Below, piece after piece: positions 22,816 through 34,643 of a DNA stretch of 64,000 bases (position 1 is its first letter; every line of letters starts with the position of its first letter). The stretch comes from Micropterix aruncella. Lineage: Eukaryota > Arthropoda > Insecta > Lepidoptera > Micropterigidae. The notes under the pieces are model-generated. The model was not told where the DNA came from, did no database searches, and saw only the letters and a list, made by a program, of their open reading frames with translations. The DNA is taken from assembly GCA_944548615.1 (NCBI GenBank), contig OX155951.1:22788606-22852605 (forward strand), written 5' to 3'. Both the position numbers and the translations under genes were made by a program.

Positions 22816-24200
22816 TTAGTATAATAAATATGATTCTATTTAGTATAATTAATCACTATAAAGCAAAAGAAAGATTGATCACATAGAGTAATATGTATAT
22901 CAATGAAATGTTAGACAAAGGATTAAAATAAATTATGCCATATAATTAATTTAATGGAAAATTTATTAAGTCATCATAATTTGCGGACATAAGAGTAACT
23001 AAGTAAAATAAAACTAACTAATAATTATTAAAATATAAGCTAACTAATAACATGTAGTAAAGTAAAATTAACTAACAATCGCTGAAGTAGGTGTCTAATA
23101 AAAAAAATAGAAATAATGAAAATTAATATAGTCATTAACATTAAATCGATAGAACATCCAAATTGAAAAAAAGTAATTTATAAAAATAGATAAATATTAG
23201 AAATTCACTTGGGTCATACCAAAACTTTCCCAAAAAGTAGACATGTCCCCCCCCCTCCCCCTCCCGCCCGCTGCCCACAAAGTTTGGTTGGAATATCTCA
23301 TATACAAGCGATACAAATATTTTTAATATCATATTGAAAATATACCACGGTATTGAAACGACAGATAATACTACAAAAATAGTACGAGATATAATACTAC
23401 GAAAATACTACTAAAAGACTACAAAAATCTTAGAAATATATACGCAATTATTATTTACTATCGAACGCATTTACTATCAGGTTGAGATTGGACCGCGGTA
23501 AGGGGGATGATGGGGGGCCTAGTTTACTTGCCGGGAAAGTCTTTGGGTGACCCAACCAATTTTTATAAATATGGAGGCCGTAGCGCTACTTTTAAGTTCA
23601 AGAATTAGCCTATTAAAAAGACTCTGCAATAATTTTGTTGTGATTTTGTCCAAACAATGTTTTCATCCTTGGGACTACTAATTTTTCCAGAAGGTTGCCT
23701 GGTAGGTCTCAATGATTTTGCAGTTATATCAATATCTATACGCAAATATAATTGAGCAGGCGCATCTATTTAAAATAGTTGTCTACAGTCGACGACTTGC
23801 GATGGACGATTTCGGTAAGCCCTCGGTATGAAATTTCTACTCGAATAAATAATAGTATCATTATAATATATAAAGAACTTACGATTATGACGATATAATC
23901 ACTTTTAACACACAAACGAACGTTTTTTCGCTTTACGTCTCGAACGTCTTGTTTACCGGCCGAGCGATCGCGGCACTATGGATCTTCAAAAATTTGTAGT
24001 GGCTAGTCAACGTGACGAAAAATACTTATCTGGCTACCAAACGGTAGAGAATTTTCTCCGCTCCTCGCACATACTACTGGCTAAGTGGTTGGTGCGAGAC
24101 AGTAAGATTAAATAATCCATAATTAGCGGTCGGCCTCGCCTGGCCATTTCGGGCCGTCTGGGGTTCGACGGTAAATATCAATTCTGGACGTTTCGGGCCG
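22816..24200. other. No gene seen
   Basis: AT-rich, with a C-rich run at 23246-23270. TTTCGGGCCGTCTGG is repeated at about 24146 and 24190, just before the gypsy coding region. No 5' LTR matching the one at 27.6 kb was found here. Confidence 0.4.
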
Positions 24201-24284
24201 TCTGGTACGCGAGGGGTTAAAGGAAAGAGACTAATTGATGGTAAAACAAATCTGGCAGCGAAGACAGCGGTAGACAAATCAGAC

Positions 24285-25580
24285 GTGCCAACAATAAAGA
24301 TAGTAAATGAGCACACACCGCTTGCAGACATCCTCAACGAATTCCCGAATATCACAAGGGCGACGACACTGGAACAAACCGAGGTCAAGCATAATGTTTG
24401 TCATTATATCGAAACAACAGGACCGCCAGTATTTTCAAAAGTTAGGCCATTGCCACCGAACAGATACCAAGAGGTAAAAAAACAGTTAGAACAACTCATG
24501 GAACTCGGTGTATGCAGGAAATCCAAGTCAAGTTGGTCCTCTGCTCTTCATGTCGTTCCCAAGAAAAATGGAGAATTACGACTATGTGGAGATTATAGGA
24601 GATTAAATGCAATAACAGTTCCCGATCGCTATGGAATTCCCAGGATACAAGATTTCACATACACGTTACATGGAAAGAAATTTTTTTCTAAACTGGATCT
24701 TGTACGAGCATACAACCAAATACCAATAAGGGAAGAAGACATAGAAAAGACTGCTGTAGCAACACCCTTCGGTCTGATAGAATGGGTACGATGTTGTTAT
24801 GGTCTTCGCAATGCGGGTCAGACATTCCAAAGACTCATGGATTCAGCCCTCAGAGGTTTAGACAACACATTCTGCTATATCGATGACATATTGGTAGCGA
24901 GCGAATCGGAGGAAGCGCATAGAAAAGACATGAGGACCGTACTACAACGCTTGGATACTTATGGACTCAAAATAAACATTCAAAAATGCGTTTTCAATCA
25001 ACAGTCATTAGAATACCTCGGATACCAAGTCTCAGCAGAAGGAATAAAACCACTTCCAGAAAGAGTCGAAGTTATCACTAATTTTAAACGGCCAGAAACT
25101 ATTCACCAATTACGCCAGTTTCTAGGTATGATGAATTATTACCGGTCATGCATACCGAACGCCGCCAGAATACAATATCATTTAAATAAATGTCTTATCG
25201 GTTCGAAGAAAAACGATAAACGACTAGTTAATTATAGCCCAGAAGCCGCCGATGCGTTTGAACAATGCAAGGACGCGATAAAATCATGCGCTACTCTCGC
25301 ACATCCAGCCTTAGACGCAGAAATATCATTAATGACGGACGCATCCGACTTCGCAATTGGAGCAGTACTTCAGCAGAAAACCAAAAATGGAATTGAACCA
25401 TTAGGATTTTTCTCACGAGGACTAACAGAAACACAGAAAAAATATAGTTGTTACGATAGAGAATTGCTGGGAATCTACCAAGCTGTGAAACACTATAAAC
25501 ACATGATAGAAGGAAGAAATGTGATAATTTATACAGATCACAAGCCTCTCACATTCGCTCTGAAAAAGAATGCTAATTAG
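24285..25580 (+). pseudogene. Gypsy pol, reverse transcriptase and RNase H part
   Basis: The frame is open from before 24285 ([12 protein letters not shown] looks like the end of the protease). RT motifs are [56 protein letters not shown] and the catalytic [11 protein letters not shown] (about 24876). RNase H follows with [31 protein letters not shown] and [10 protein letters not shown]. The frame ends at KKNAN followed by TAG; some ten residues expected at this point are missing, and [16 protein letters not shown] resumes in another frame, so a small deletion has shifted the frame near 25575. It continues into integrase. Confidence 0.88.
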
Positions 25581-25581
25581 A

Positions 25582-26977
25582 TTACATTGCACAGTATTGT
25601 ACTGAGATAAGGCACATATCCGGTGATAAAAACGCAGTAGCCGATTTTTTATCAAGGATTGAAACGATTAATTGTCCATCACCATTAGATTATGAAGAAC
25701 TCGCCAAGGACCAAGAAGACAATGAAGAAATTATAGAATTTTCTCATGAAAATAGATACATGAAGAAAGTCACGTTTCCAGGATCAAACGCAGCTATAAT
25801 TTGCGACACATCAGATAATATGATTCGCCCATTCCTAACAAAACAGTTTAGAGAACAGGCGTTCCACCTGACTCATGACGTCGCTCATCCAGGAATAAGA
25901 GGAACTAGGAACCTCATTCGTAAACGATTTTTTTGGCCACGTATACTAGAAGACATCCAAAAATGGACCAAGAATTGTATAGCATGCCAAAAATCAAAAA
26001 TTACGAGACATACGCATTCACCGCTGGGAACATTTCAAGACGCCGGAAGATTTGAACACATTCATTTGGATTACGTCGGACCACTCGAGACATCACAAGG
26101 ACGCAGATATTTAATGACGATGATTGATAGAGCAACATCATGGCCCGAAGCTATACCAGTTCAAGATATGACGGCTGAAACCGCAGCAAGAACATTCTAC
26201 AATTTTTGGATAACGAGATTTGGTTGTCCCCAAAACATAACAACAGATAGAGGCAGAAATTTCGAATCCGAATTATTTTCTAAGCTATCTAAACTTATGG
26301 GTATTAAGAAAACAAGAACGACATCATACAACCCGAAGTGTAATAGAAAAGTAGAGCGACTTCATAGAACATTAAAAGCAGCTATCATGGCGAGAAGTAA
26401 TACAATTCACTGGGCAGCAGAAGTACCTACAGTTTTGATGGGTCTGAGAGCAGCTTTACGCGAAGATACAGAGACCAGCCCTGCACAATTGACATACGGG
26501 AAATCCATAAAATTACCAGGAGAATTCTTCGAAAACACTAAACCGACATCGATGGATACAGATTTCGTAGACCGATTGAAAATGCACATTCAACAGTTTG
26601 CGTCAAAAACTAAGAGAGCAAATGGAAATAAACAAGTTTTCATACATCCGGATCTGAAAAATTGCACACATGTTTTCATAAGGATAGATAGAGTCAAAAG
26701 ACCTTTGACCTCGCCTTACGATGGTCCTTACAAAGTAATTAAACGATACGACAAGTATTATATCATAAATGTGAATCAACATGATGAAAGCGTATCGATA
26801 GATAGATTAAAACCAGCGTACACATATAATGATACGACCGTTGAAACAGAGCATTGCAGATCAAAGCAGAGACAAGACCACCCGAAAGAAAACAAAACGG
26901 AAACCACCAGTCACGGAATCTTGAAAAAGTCACGAGCCGGTCGCGTATACAAACAGACGGTTCGCTTCGCAGGATGA
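25582..26977 (+). pseudogene. Gypsy pol, RNase H end and integrase part
   Basis: From 25582 the frame is open through HISGDKNAVADFLSR to the integrase. The zinc-binding HHCC motif is seen as HLTHDVAHPG and NCIACQKSK. The catalytic core has IHLDYVGPLE (first Asp), NITTDRGRNFES (second Asp) and NRKVERLHRTLK (Glu). A GPYKVIKRYDKYYIINV stretch fits the C-terminal GPY/F module. Apart from the upstream frameshift this half looks intact. Confidence 0.88.
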
Positions 26978-27247
26978 TAAATTCAATTGAAGATAATTAC
27001 TGGGCGAACTACGAATTTCGAAAACATCACGCTCCGGCCTTGCACACCAAAATAACGTCCGCTTCTCAGGGTAACTAAATACCTTCGAGATAATAACTCC
27101 GAGAATTACAAATTGAAACGCAAAACTGAAGCAAACCAGATCAGCCAATGTATTATGTCACCAAGGGACCTGCATACATAGGAAATAGACGCCAGTCCTG
27201 CTTCAACCCAGCGACGGATTAGACCACAGCTAAAAACCAGCACCACA

Positions 27248-27487
27248 ATGGTAGACGGTAAAATAAGTGAGAGAGTCAAGCGGGGGCAGGAGGTGACCAC
27301 ACGGGAGAGAATCGAGAGGGAAGTCGCGACGATAGACGCGTTAAGGCTGATCCTGACTGATGACCAGCTGATGGAGTACCTTTTGCACAAAGTGGCCGAG
27401 ACGGAGAGAGGAGCGCCGCCGCAAGATATACGATTCTTCAGGGGCCTCCTGAAGACCTTCCACCAGATGCTGGAACTAAATATGTGA
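27248..27487 (+). CDS. Small unknown ORF between pol and the LTR
   Basis: 79 codons, charged, from MVDGKISERVKRGQEVTTRE to the C-terminal FRGLLKTFHQMLELN. No signal peptide or membrane segment, so it is not env-like. Base composition is more GC-rich than pol. I do not recognise it; it may be a lineage-specific accessory ORF or chance. Confidence 0.3.
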   Translation: MVDGKISERVKRGQEVTTRERIEREVATIDALRLILTDDQLMEYLLHKVAETERGAPPQDIRFFRGLLKTFHQMLELNM

Positions 27488-27631
27488 GCAGCGCAGCGGC
27501 ATCAACGGACACGGCGGCGGAAATAGCAATAAGCAAATTAAAATTTCTCTTAAGGCACGTATAGTCACAAATGTTAAGTAGATATCTTTATTTTTTGTCG
27601 ATGAGAAGTCTCTCATCTAAGAGGGGAGTAT

Positions 27632-28014
27632 TGTAGCAGATATAAGAATATCATTTGAATTAATTATGCATTTGAAAAGTAGCAAAATGATGATCTCATA
27701 GGTGTTTGCCAGAATCATTCCCATACCATTTCTAGCGACACGTTACGTGACATACGTGACATTTTCATTGTACTCGATCTAGACATTAATCATGGGAACA
27801 CATTTGTAAACCGTTCACACGCTAAATTTGTATATAAGCCCATACAATTGTCATTAAAAAACACTTCGTCATTACGCCGCCTTACGAGTAGATCATTATA
27901 TACGGCGTTAGCATAAGAGAAGATCCGTATCGATCCTGTATATCGCGAGAAGAAATAATAAACGAGTCAGAGGAACATATCTTTTACTCAACGATCAATA
28001 TAGAAGAAACAACA
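27632..28014 (+). repeat. Gypsy LTR
   Basis: Starts TGTAGCAGATATAAG just after a purine tract and ends about ...GAAACAACA. Inside are GTATATAAGCCC (about 27829, TATA-like) and AATAAACGAG (about 27957, polyadenylation-like). No second LTR was found in the window. The sequence beyond it begins TTGGGGGAACTAATGACAAC, which looks like a primer-binding site and leader rather than flank. Confidence 0.6.
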
Positions 28015-28059
28015 TTGGGGGAACTAATGACAACCTCAACACCCAATAAGGCTTTCGAC

Positions 28060-28800
28060 ACAATCGCTTTGCTAGAGGCTTGTCGGATTGAGGGCTAGGG
28101 TGGTAGCGAATTCTTTCCTGCAGTTTGTTCTGGAATCGGCTGAACTCACGATTCAGCTCTTATTCAGAAGCCTCCGCGTGCGGAAGGCTACCCCGCGTAA
28201 GACACTCGCGTCTCAGTCTTCACGGCTTGTGGACCGGTTTCTCTTGGTGGGATTGCATCCAGGCGATACTAGTCGGTTTGCGCACCGTTCGGCGATGCTA
28301 ATCGGCTGTGTACTCTGACTAATTGCTGAAGAAGTATAGAGATTAGGGAAAGATACTGTCTCCTAAGCAGCGGGGGTGGATGTTGACCGGTTGTTAAGTC
28401 ATTCTTGAAACGACCTTGGGCCACTCGACCCCGTATGGCACTACGGGCAAAGGAGGCCCAGATTCGCGATAAATTCAAATTGAATTACCGCTGTAATACA
28501 ACAGGTAGATGCCGCGTAAGCGACTTCGGACTTGTAACCAGCCGGGAGAACGGAGGTATCCTGAAGGTTAACTCCAGACGGAGATATCCTACCAAAACTG
28601 GTAGTTGGGGGGCAGGCTGCCCGCTGGTTACCTTTCACGGTGCCTCGCCGTAAGGCGTTGGTCTCTAAGGGGCTTTTTGGTGGAGCTAAACAGTAGATTG
28701 TCCTGTCTTTAAGTCTTCTACGTTCAATGTTCATCCCACGGCTTCACATAACGTTATACCAACCTGGGGTGACGGGTTCGCCCGTTGTAGTCCACCTTCC
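28060..28800 (+). repeat. GC-rich interspersed repeat, family G, copy 3
   Basis: Longest copy, about 740 bp. Shares GGTTTGCGCACCGT, TCTTGAAACGACC and AGATGCCGCGTAAGCGAC with the other copies, and ends GACGGGTTCGCCCGTTGTAG. TAAGGCGTTGG occurs here and in copy 1. Confidence 0.65.
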
Positions 28801-28890
28801 TACCCCCTTCTCCAACTCATCCCCCATCCCTATATACCCCCTTCTCCCGCCCATTCTTTACCCCCTCCCCTCCACCCTCTCCCCCCCCGC
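28801..28890. repeat. Pyrimidine-rich low-complexity stretch
   Basis: C/T-rich with CCCCCTTCTCC-type blocks. No protein-coding meaning. Confidence 0.7.
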
Positions 28891-28909
28891 GTGGAAATTC
28901 AGCAGATGG

Positions 28910-30640
28910 CAATATATATTTTTTTTCTCTTTTAATTACTTTTGTATTAATCTCTTTTGATGATACATCTACAGACCGAGTGATTTTTTTCGACTTTAAA
29001 ATCAATTGTTTACACCTAGCCGTTGTCTCAATTTGGCGGTTAAAGGAAAAACATGTTTTTTTTAACCCCTCACGTTGCGAGGTAAAAACACCTATCACTT
29101 TTGCGCGCGACATATTCGCGCGCAAAAAATCGACGCGAGTCAACGGCCTTGAGAAAAACGATCATAACTTATAAACCACTAAACGGAATAAAAAAAGATA
29201 AAGAGAAAAATGATCGCATTGAAATTTGACATATAAAACATTATAACCTTATCTCGTAAAACAATTAAGATAATAATGAATAAATATTACAAAATTGGCA
29301 AACTGAAAAAAACTCGCCTATAAAATCATTTCGATTTTTTTGTAAATACAGTTTTTGTAAATATCAAAAATTGTAAATACAGTTATGTTCTTTATTAAAT
29401 GCTTTACCAAAACGATATTTTTTTTTTACTTATTTGCATACAAAAATACGGAAAAAATATTTATTTATTCAGCCAAGAAAAATTTTATTTATTCTCGTAA
29501 AAAAAAATTTTTTTAATTTTTAATTTGTGACTACTTATGGTATTTTTTTATATGAAATTCTTTCAAAATAACTTTATTACTACATCACTTCTTCTTAGAA
29601 ATCACACCAGAACTTTGACCTTTGTCTGATATTATAGAAAAATCTAAAGTTTTGAGAGTTTCCGCTTCCGAACCTAATAATAAACTTTGAATGCCCATAA
29701 TATAAAATTCGTTAGATTTTTTCAATTATATTGTCTTATCATAGACTTATTATATGTCTAATAACTAATTACTATACTCCAAAGAGTCACATTTCATCGA
29801 AAAACTATGGAAAATCGCACTTTTTTCTCTCATAGTAATTATCAAAACAAGTTTCATTTTCGCGAGCCATATTAGAAAAACAACATATTATGTTCAAAAT
29901 ACGCCTAATTATGTGATAACTTAGGATGTAAATGAAGCAATACCTATTTTATTAGTAAATTAAAGTGACATTACGTCATGTTTCGCGATATATAGGGATA
30001 TTTCACAAACATTACAAAATAAAAACGGCCATTTTTTCGCGAGCCGTGTGTTGTTGACAAAGTGTTTTCTTCGAAAATTCGTGAAAAACAGCAAATGGAT
30101 TGTGGAAATTGAATAATCCTAATGGCTAAACTACTTAAAAAGGGAAATTACTTACTTTTATCCGGTATACACTGCACTTATATACACAAAACACTTCACA
30201 AAACAAACACGTCGCGGAACTATACGCCGCCGCGGGGTGGCCGATCGACAATGCTGTTTTGACGTCTAATGCTGAGTTTTTAAATCGGCGGTCGATGTTA
30301 TCGTCGTTGGCCGGCGAATGAAAGATTATTTGGCCATGTCGTCCCGCGGTCAGAAAGCATTAAAGTACGACGATTCGAATCGTAAATTGCATTTTTCGCA
30401 GCGGCGAGCGCGATATCCAAAATCGGATGTTACGGATTGTTAGGCGGCCGCCATACATGTCCCCAAATGGATGTTACGTGCTTGAGGGGTATTTTCCTCT
30501 TTTGATGACTTTTTTATTGTTCTCTTTTGATGACAAGTCCAAAGATCGAGAGCTCTTTTTAGACACCTCAACCAAGTTTTTACACCTTATCATTATATCA
30601 CTATGGCGGTTACAGGAAAAACTCGATTCAAATTAATATA
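28910..30640. repeat. Diverged interspersed repeats, no gene
   Basis: 28919-29055 and 30490-30625 are diverged direct copies (CTCTTTTGATGA, AGACCGAG or AGATCGAG, TTGGCGGTTA or ATGGCGGTTA, AGGAAAAAC). 29205-29440 resembles the repeats at 40.3-40.7 and 60.4-60.7 kb (GCATTGAAATTT, GTAAAACAATTA.ATAAT, GCATACAAAAATA). Short frames here are not genes. Confidence 0.5.
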
Positions 30641-30644
30641 TAGA

Positions 30645-30975
30645 AGATCTCTAGTCTCGTCTATAATAGTGATACTAATAAGATTTCGCCCCACTTTCCG
30701 CCATTAATTCTCTTTATAAGACGTTACTCTCACGTTGCAAAATGCGCGTAGATACTATAGAAGTTACAAGTTAAGCCAGCTTAAAATCCTAATATCCGGA
30801 ATCTCACGAGCTTAGCCTTATATATATCGTTAAAATGCACAGACGACTTTTCGCTTTTTACGCTTTTTCACGTGTAACGGATAATACGAGGCTTATTCCG
30901 ACAAGTCTGCCTCTTTGCGATATCAGTTATGTAACACGATTTAAGCCAATCTATATATTACCCGTGTCAAGGGTA
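30645..30975 (+). repeat. Left arm of a ~330-bp inverted repeat
   Basis: Inverse complement of 32140-32470, with shared CTTTCCGCCATTAATTCTCT and CACGAGCTTAGCCTTA. The arms flank about 1.16 kb holding LINE scraps and a hAT MITE. Confidence 0.75.
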
Positions 30976-31089
30976 GCTTTACACTTGCAGAACCCATTAT
31001 ATTACCCACCAGGTACATAGCCAACAAAGGACTATATTACGACACAAAGGTCCTCGCCATTTTTCTTAAAAATCTAAAACATTTGATAT

Positions 31090-31300
31090 GGCGTGTAAAC
31101 AAATATTAAAATAAAAATTGGCTACGGTATCGATGGCAAGGCCATAACTGGATTCAAATGTATATGGATAACAGCTCGCAAGTCATATCAATTACTACGG
31201 CAATTGATGGGCAAGCGATGGTCTACTAGAAGAACAGTATGGCGTACCTGAAGGGTCCATTGGTTTTCCTTATGTACGTGTATATGGTCATACATGGTCA
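31090..31300 (+). pseudogene. LINE reverse transcriptase scrap
   Basis: Frames together read GYGIDGKA, then HNWIQMYMDNSSQVISI, then QYGVPEGSIGFPY, matching the RT stretch from the 'YGI.G' segment to 'YGVPQGS.LGPL'. Stops and frameshifts throughout. Confidence 0.6.
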
Positions 31301-31339
31301 TGTTTATGATCTAGAACTAAGGCAAGCGATGATCTAGAA

Positions 31340-31710
31340 CAGTGTTTTTCAAAGCTTTTTAGATCACGACTTCCTTTTTGGTAAAAAAAAACAAAACCGT
31401 TGCGGGACCCCTCCTCACAATAAATTGTAAGTCGACCCCCCCCCCCTACCATTAGTCTCTTTCACAGCTCTAACTGTAGGCATCGAATAAAAAAGTTTTT
31501 GTGAAAACCATGGCGAAAACCACATTTTTTTTACGGTTTCATTATCGAAGCTGTACCTAACTGTTTCCAGCTTAGATCAACATAAAGTTTTGTAAAAACA
31601 ATAGAAAAACACATAACAAATATTTTTATTTTTATTTAGATAGCCTGCGGCCCCTGGGGGTCTCTTCGAGACCCCCCAGGGGGACGCGACCCACCCGTCG
31701 AAAACCACTG
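31340..31710. mobile_element. hAT MITE, 371 bp
   Basis: Starts CAGTGTTTTTCAAAGC and ends GTCGAAAACCACTG, hAT-type inverted ends. It is flanked by perfect 8-bp repeats ATCTAGAA (31332-31339 and 31711-31718). The centre is non-coding, with an internal GGGGGTCTCTTCGAGACCCC palindrome at about 31656-31675. Confidence 0.9.
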
Positions 31711-31714
31711 ATCT

Positions 31715-31985
31715 AGAATACTCTAAGCGAAACAGTATAGCATGCCTAACGGTAATGTACTGGGTCCATTGGCTTTCCTTATGCATATTAATGACATGTG
31801 ATATGTCTGTCGATAATAATAGGAAAAATGTACCTTTCGCTGATAATACGGCTTTGCTTAATAATTCTAAAACGTGGGAAGGAGGGGAGATATTGTAGCA
31901 CAGTGTACTCTCTCGCTCAGCACCACCTGACTTTTAATGCATCTAAAACAAATTATATTACAGTTCTGCTAGGGTGAATCATAAC
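31715..31985 (+). pseudogene. LINE reverse transcriptase scrap, second piece
   Basis: KQYSMPNGNVLGPLAFLMHI continues with INDM, the same RT segment as at 31235, then VPFADNTALLNN, the decayed catalytic 'FADDT' motif with Asn for the second Asp, then LNASKTNYITVL in another frame. Dead. Confidence 0.65.
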
Positions 31986-32139
31986 TCCAAATTAATCAAT
32001 GCTTTAAATACACTCTTATACTTGCATCCCGAAAGAGGGATCCAACGAAAAATTCAAATTGTTTAACATGTTAAAGTATAATAACGACTCTAACATTGAT
32101 TGACTACATGGGTTCTGTAATTGTAAAGCAACATATAAA

Positions 32140-32470
32140 TTACGTATGTCATGGTATTATATAGATTCTCTTAAATCGTGTTACACAACTGATATCGCAA
32201 AGAGACAGACTTGTCAGAATAAGCCTCATAATATCCGTTGCTCTTTTAAAAATTGAAAAGTCGTCTCTGCATTTTAACGATAATTTTAAGGCTAAGCTCG
32301 TGAGCTTCCGCTTTATGCGGATTTTAAGCTGGCTTTACTTGAAACTTCTATAGTACCTACGCGCATTTTGCAACTTTACTCTCTCTTTAATATAAAGAGA
32401 ATTAATGGCGGAAAGTAGGGCAAAATGTTATCAGTATCACTATTATGGACAAGACTAGAGATAGAAGTAT
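32140..32470 (-). repeat. Right arm of the ~330-bp inverted repeat
   Basis: Pairs with 30645-30975. Most positions agree; both arms have separate small indels. Confidence 0.75.
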
Positions 32471-32854
32471 TAATAATGAGTAGAATTATTTTATACTTTG
32501 CTCGCTAATGTAGGAGAGAATGGAGCTCTGAGAAAATGAAGGATGTCATATTATTATTATGTTTGTACACGCAGTAATTTCGTATTGGCCATGACGAGAT
32601 TTAACATTTTAACTAAGTTCATTGACACTGAGAGCTGATTATTGTTGAGAGCAAATTTTAGGCACTAAAACTTGTTCATCCATCGCCAGACTCTTGCAAT
32701 TGGTCAATATTTAGACGATATTAATAATACAACCCCTCGTATCCTCTGTCAAAACACTTCGCGTGTCTTCTCAAGCTGCTAATATGCAAAACAACTTCTT
32801 TCGTGAGGCACTCGAGGCATTATGAAAATGTTAAAACTGGCCTAAAATAAAATC

Positions 32855-33165
32855 ATGCTGACCTTTGACGACGAGTCTCTTTCAGAGTGCCGCACGGTGG
32901 TGAGGGACAAACTGAGGTCTAAAGACTACCCAATCATCTACGCCTACATGCTGCAACATTGCCAGACATCCTGTAACTTTATATGGAGCGGCGATTTTTA
33001 TATACAAATTGAGGCAGTAGCCATGGGATGCCCTGTGTTACCGATATTTAACGAATTATATGTGGAACATTCTGCCATCAAAACCTCTAAAATAAAACCC
33101 ATTCTCTGACTTCGCTATGTCAATGACACCTTTTGCATCCTGAAGGGTGATGTAAAAACTAGTAG
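32855..33165 (+). pseudogene. Penelope-like element, reverse transcriptase scrap
   Basis: CNFIWSGDFYIQIEAVAMGC then PVLPIFNELYVEHSAI, a stop, and LRYVNDTFCILKG match the PLE run 'F...Y.Q..G.AMG.P.SP..A...ME' and 'RYVDDTF'. The second catalytic Asp is Asn. Dead. It may belong to the same lineage as the scrap at 11.5 kb. Confidence 0.75.
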
Positions 33166-33169
33166 TGTG

Positions 33170-34640
33170 CGATTTAATTTTCTATATTGACGAAACCGGT
33201 TTCGTTTCACACTTAAAACCAGTTTCAGAAACCGCGTATAAAACTGCCCAGAAATAGAAAGGAAACAACGCATTTTGTGATGTTTTCCATATTTTATTAC
33301 GACGATGATACTTCGGCATAGTAGATACAATCCACACCTCTATATCAATTTCAATCAAAAAATCAATTTTTGAAATGACAAACATCAGTTATCAGTACCT
33401 ATAGTAAGGTAAGTCTTCATAAATAAGAAAAAAATGTTGTGGTATAAAAGATGCAATGTTTCAAATTAGTGTAGCGATTGTCGAAAAATATTTGATAGGC
33501 ATGGTGAACATCTTTTAGTAGGTACCTTGTGACGTATATATTTAAGTCTTTTAGGTATGTTTAGGATAGGACGGAAGAGAATGTCGCATTTGTGAACAAT
33601 CCTATAATTTATTCTGTATTTAATTAAGACGGGACTAGTCGTTGTGTAGAGCGAAGGGACTTTAAGGGTCGTACGATAATAAAACTTCCAAGTTCATCTC
33701 TATCCGAATAGATAAAATGTTATAATATCAAAATCAAATCATCAAAAGTAAAAAATATCAAAAGCATAAATATCAAATTCTTATCACGACAGTATCACAG
33801 GTATGTATAATTATCGACGATTTCAGGGGAAATAAAGGTTTGGAAAGACTGTCGCGCTAGCGTTCCTTCAATTGTGTGCGCTGCCTGCTAGCTATGCTGT
33901 CGCGACGGTGTTTGAATTTTGCCGCGCAGGCGTTTTCGTATAATTAGGCCGCTTTAGTTTCGTATGCCGACGGGGGTAGCGGCCGGCAGTCTTCTATTGT
34001 GACGGCCGGAGAACGTCCTTCTGGATTGAGGCGGAGAGGCAACTGCAGGTCTTCTTCCCGCAACGGTATAGCTCCGGCCGACAGTATCCACGTATTATCC
34101 TTGCCGATATCGTAGCCTAACAGAGGTCGTATCCCCTCGAAGATAATATACCAGCAGAGATGGTATCCCAGAGATACCGGCTAATATGGAAGAACGCGAA
34201 TATTTGATGTCCATCCCAAACTATTACAAACTTGATTAGAAAGATGGTCAACCAACGCCAAGTCTTAAATAAGAAATAAGCTTATTGTCAAATTTAAAAA
34301 AAAATGCTATTAACTGAACTCGTTCTCTAAGAAGTAATTAAAAACATAAAACTCTATTAGTCTTCTCTACCCGTGCCCTAATCCTAATAATTGGGACATA
34401 ATATGCAATCTTCCGTTGCCGTAATTATTATGATTGCAAGACCACAACCCTTGACTAGAGTAATATAGGAGAAGGGACTAAATTTAATCCAGTATAACAT
34501 GACCCCTCCCCTAGCCATAAGGGACTAATTTGCATTTTTGGTTTGTTAAGATTAAGATATATTGCCTCCAGCGGAGAGTCATAATGCTAAATGGGATGGA
34601 CCTTGTTTTCCGTATTTATGAATGGTTAATATTATATTGT
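33170..34640. other. No gene seen
   Basis: No recognisable coding sequence. A GC-rich part at 33840-34150 gave no protein match. Confidence 0.35.
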
Positions 34641-34643
34641 TAA

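Larger units (their letters stand above)
24213..27631 (+). mobile_element. Ty3/gypsy LTR retrotransposon, 5' part missing, internal region
   Basis: Contains the end of protease, RT, RNase H and integrase, a small downstream frame and then an LTR. Gag, most of protease and the 5' LTR are absent. A purine-rich run, AGAGGGGAGTA (27620-27630), precedes the LTR and is probably the polypurine tract. Confidence 0.85.

Noticed and set aside
23246..23270. C-rich run considered as a regulatory or G-quadruplex element
   Set aside because: It is an isolated low-complexity run without a neighbouring gene.
27248..27487. env gene of the gypsy element
   Set aside because: Only 79 codons, no signal peptide, no membrane segment and no cleavage motif.
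28640..28800. tRNA-like boxes (TAAGGCGTTGG and GGGTTCGCCC) suggesting a tRNA-derived SINE
   Set aside because: The boxes are about 120 bp apart, too far for a pol III promoter, and the flanking sequence does not fold as a tRNA.
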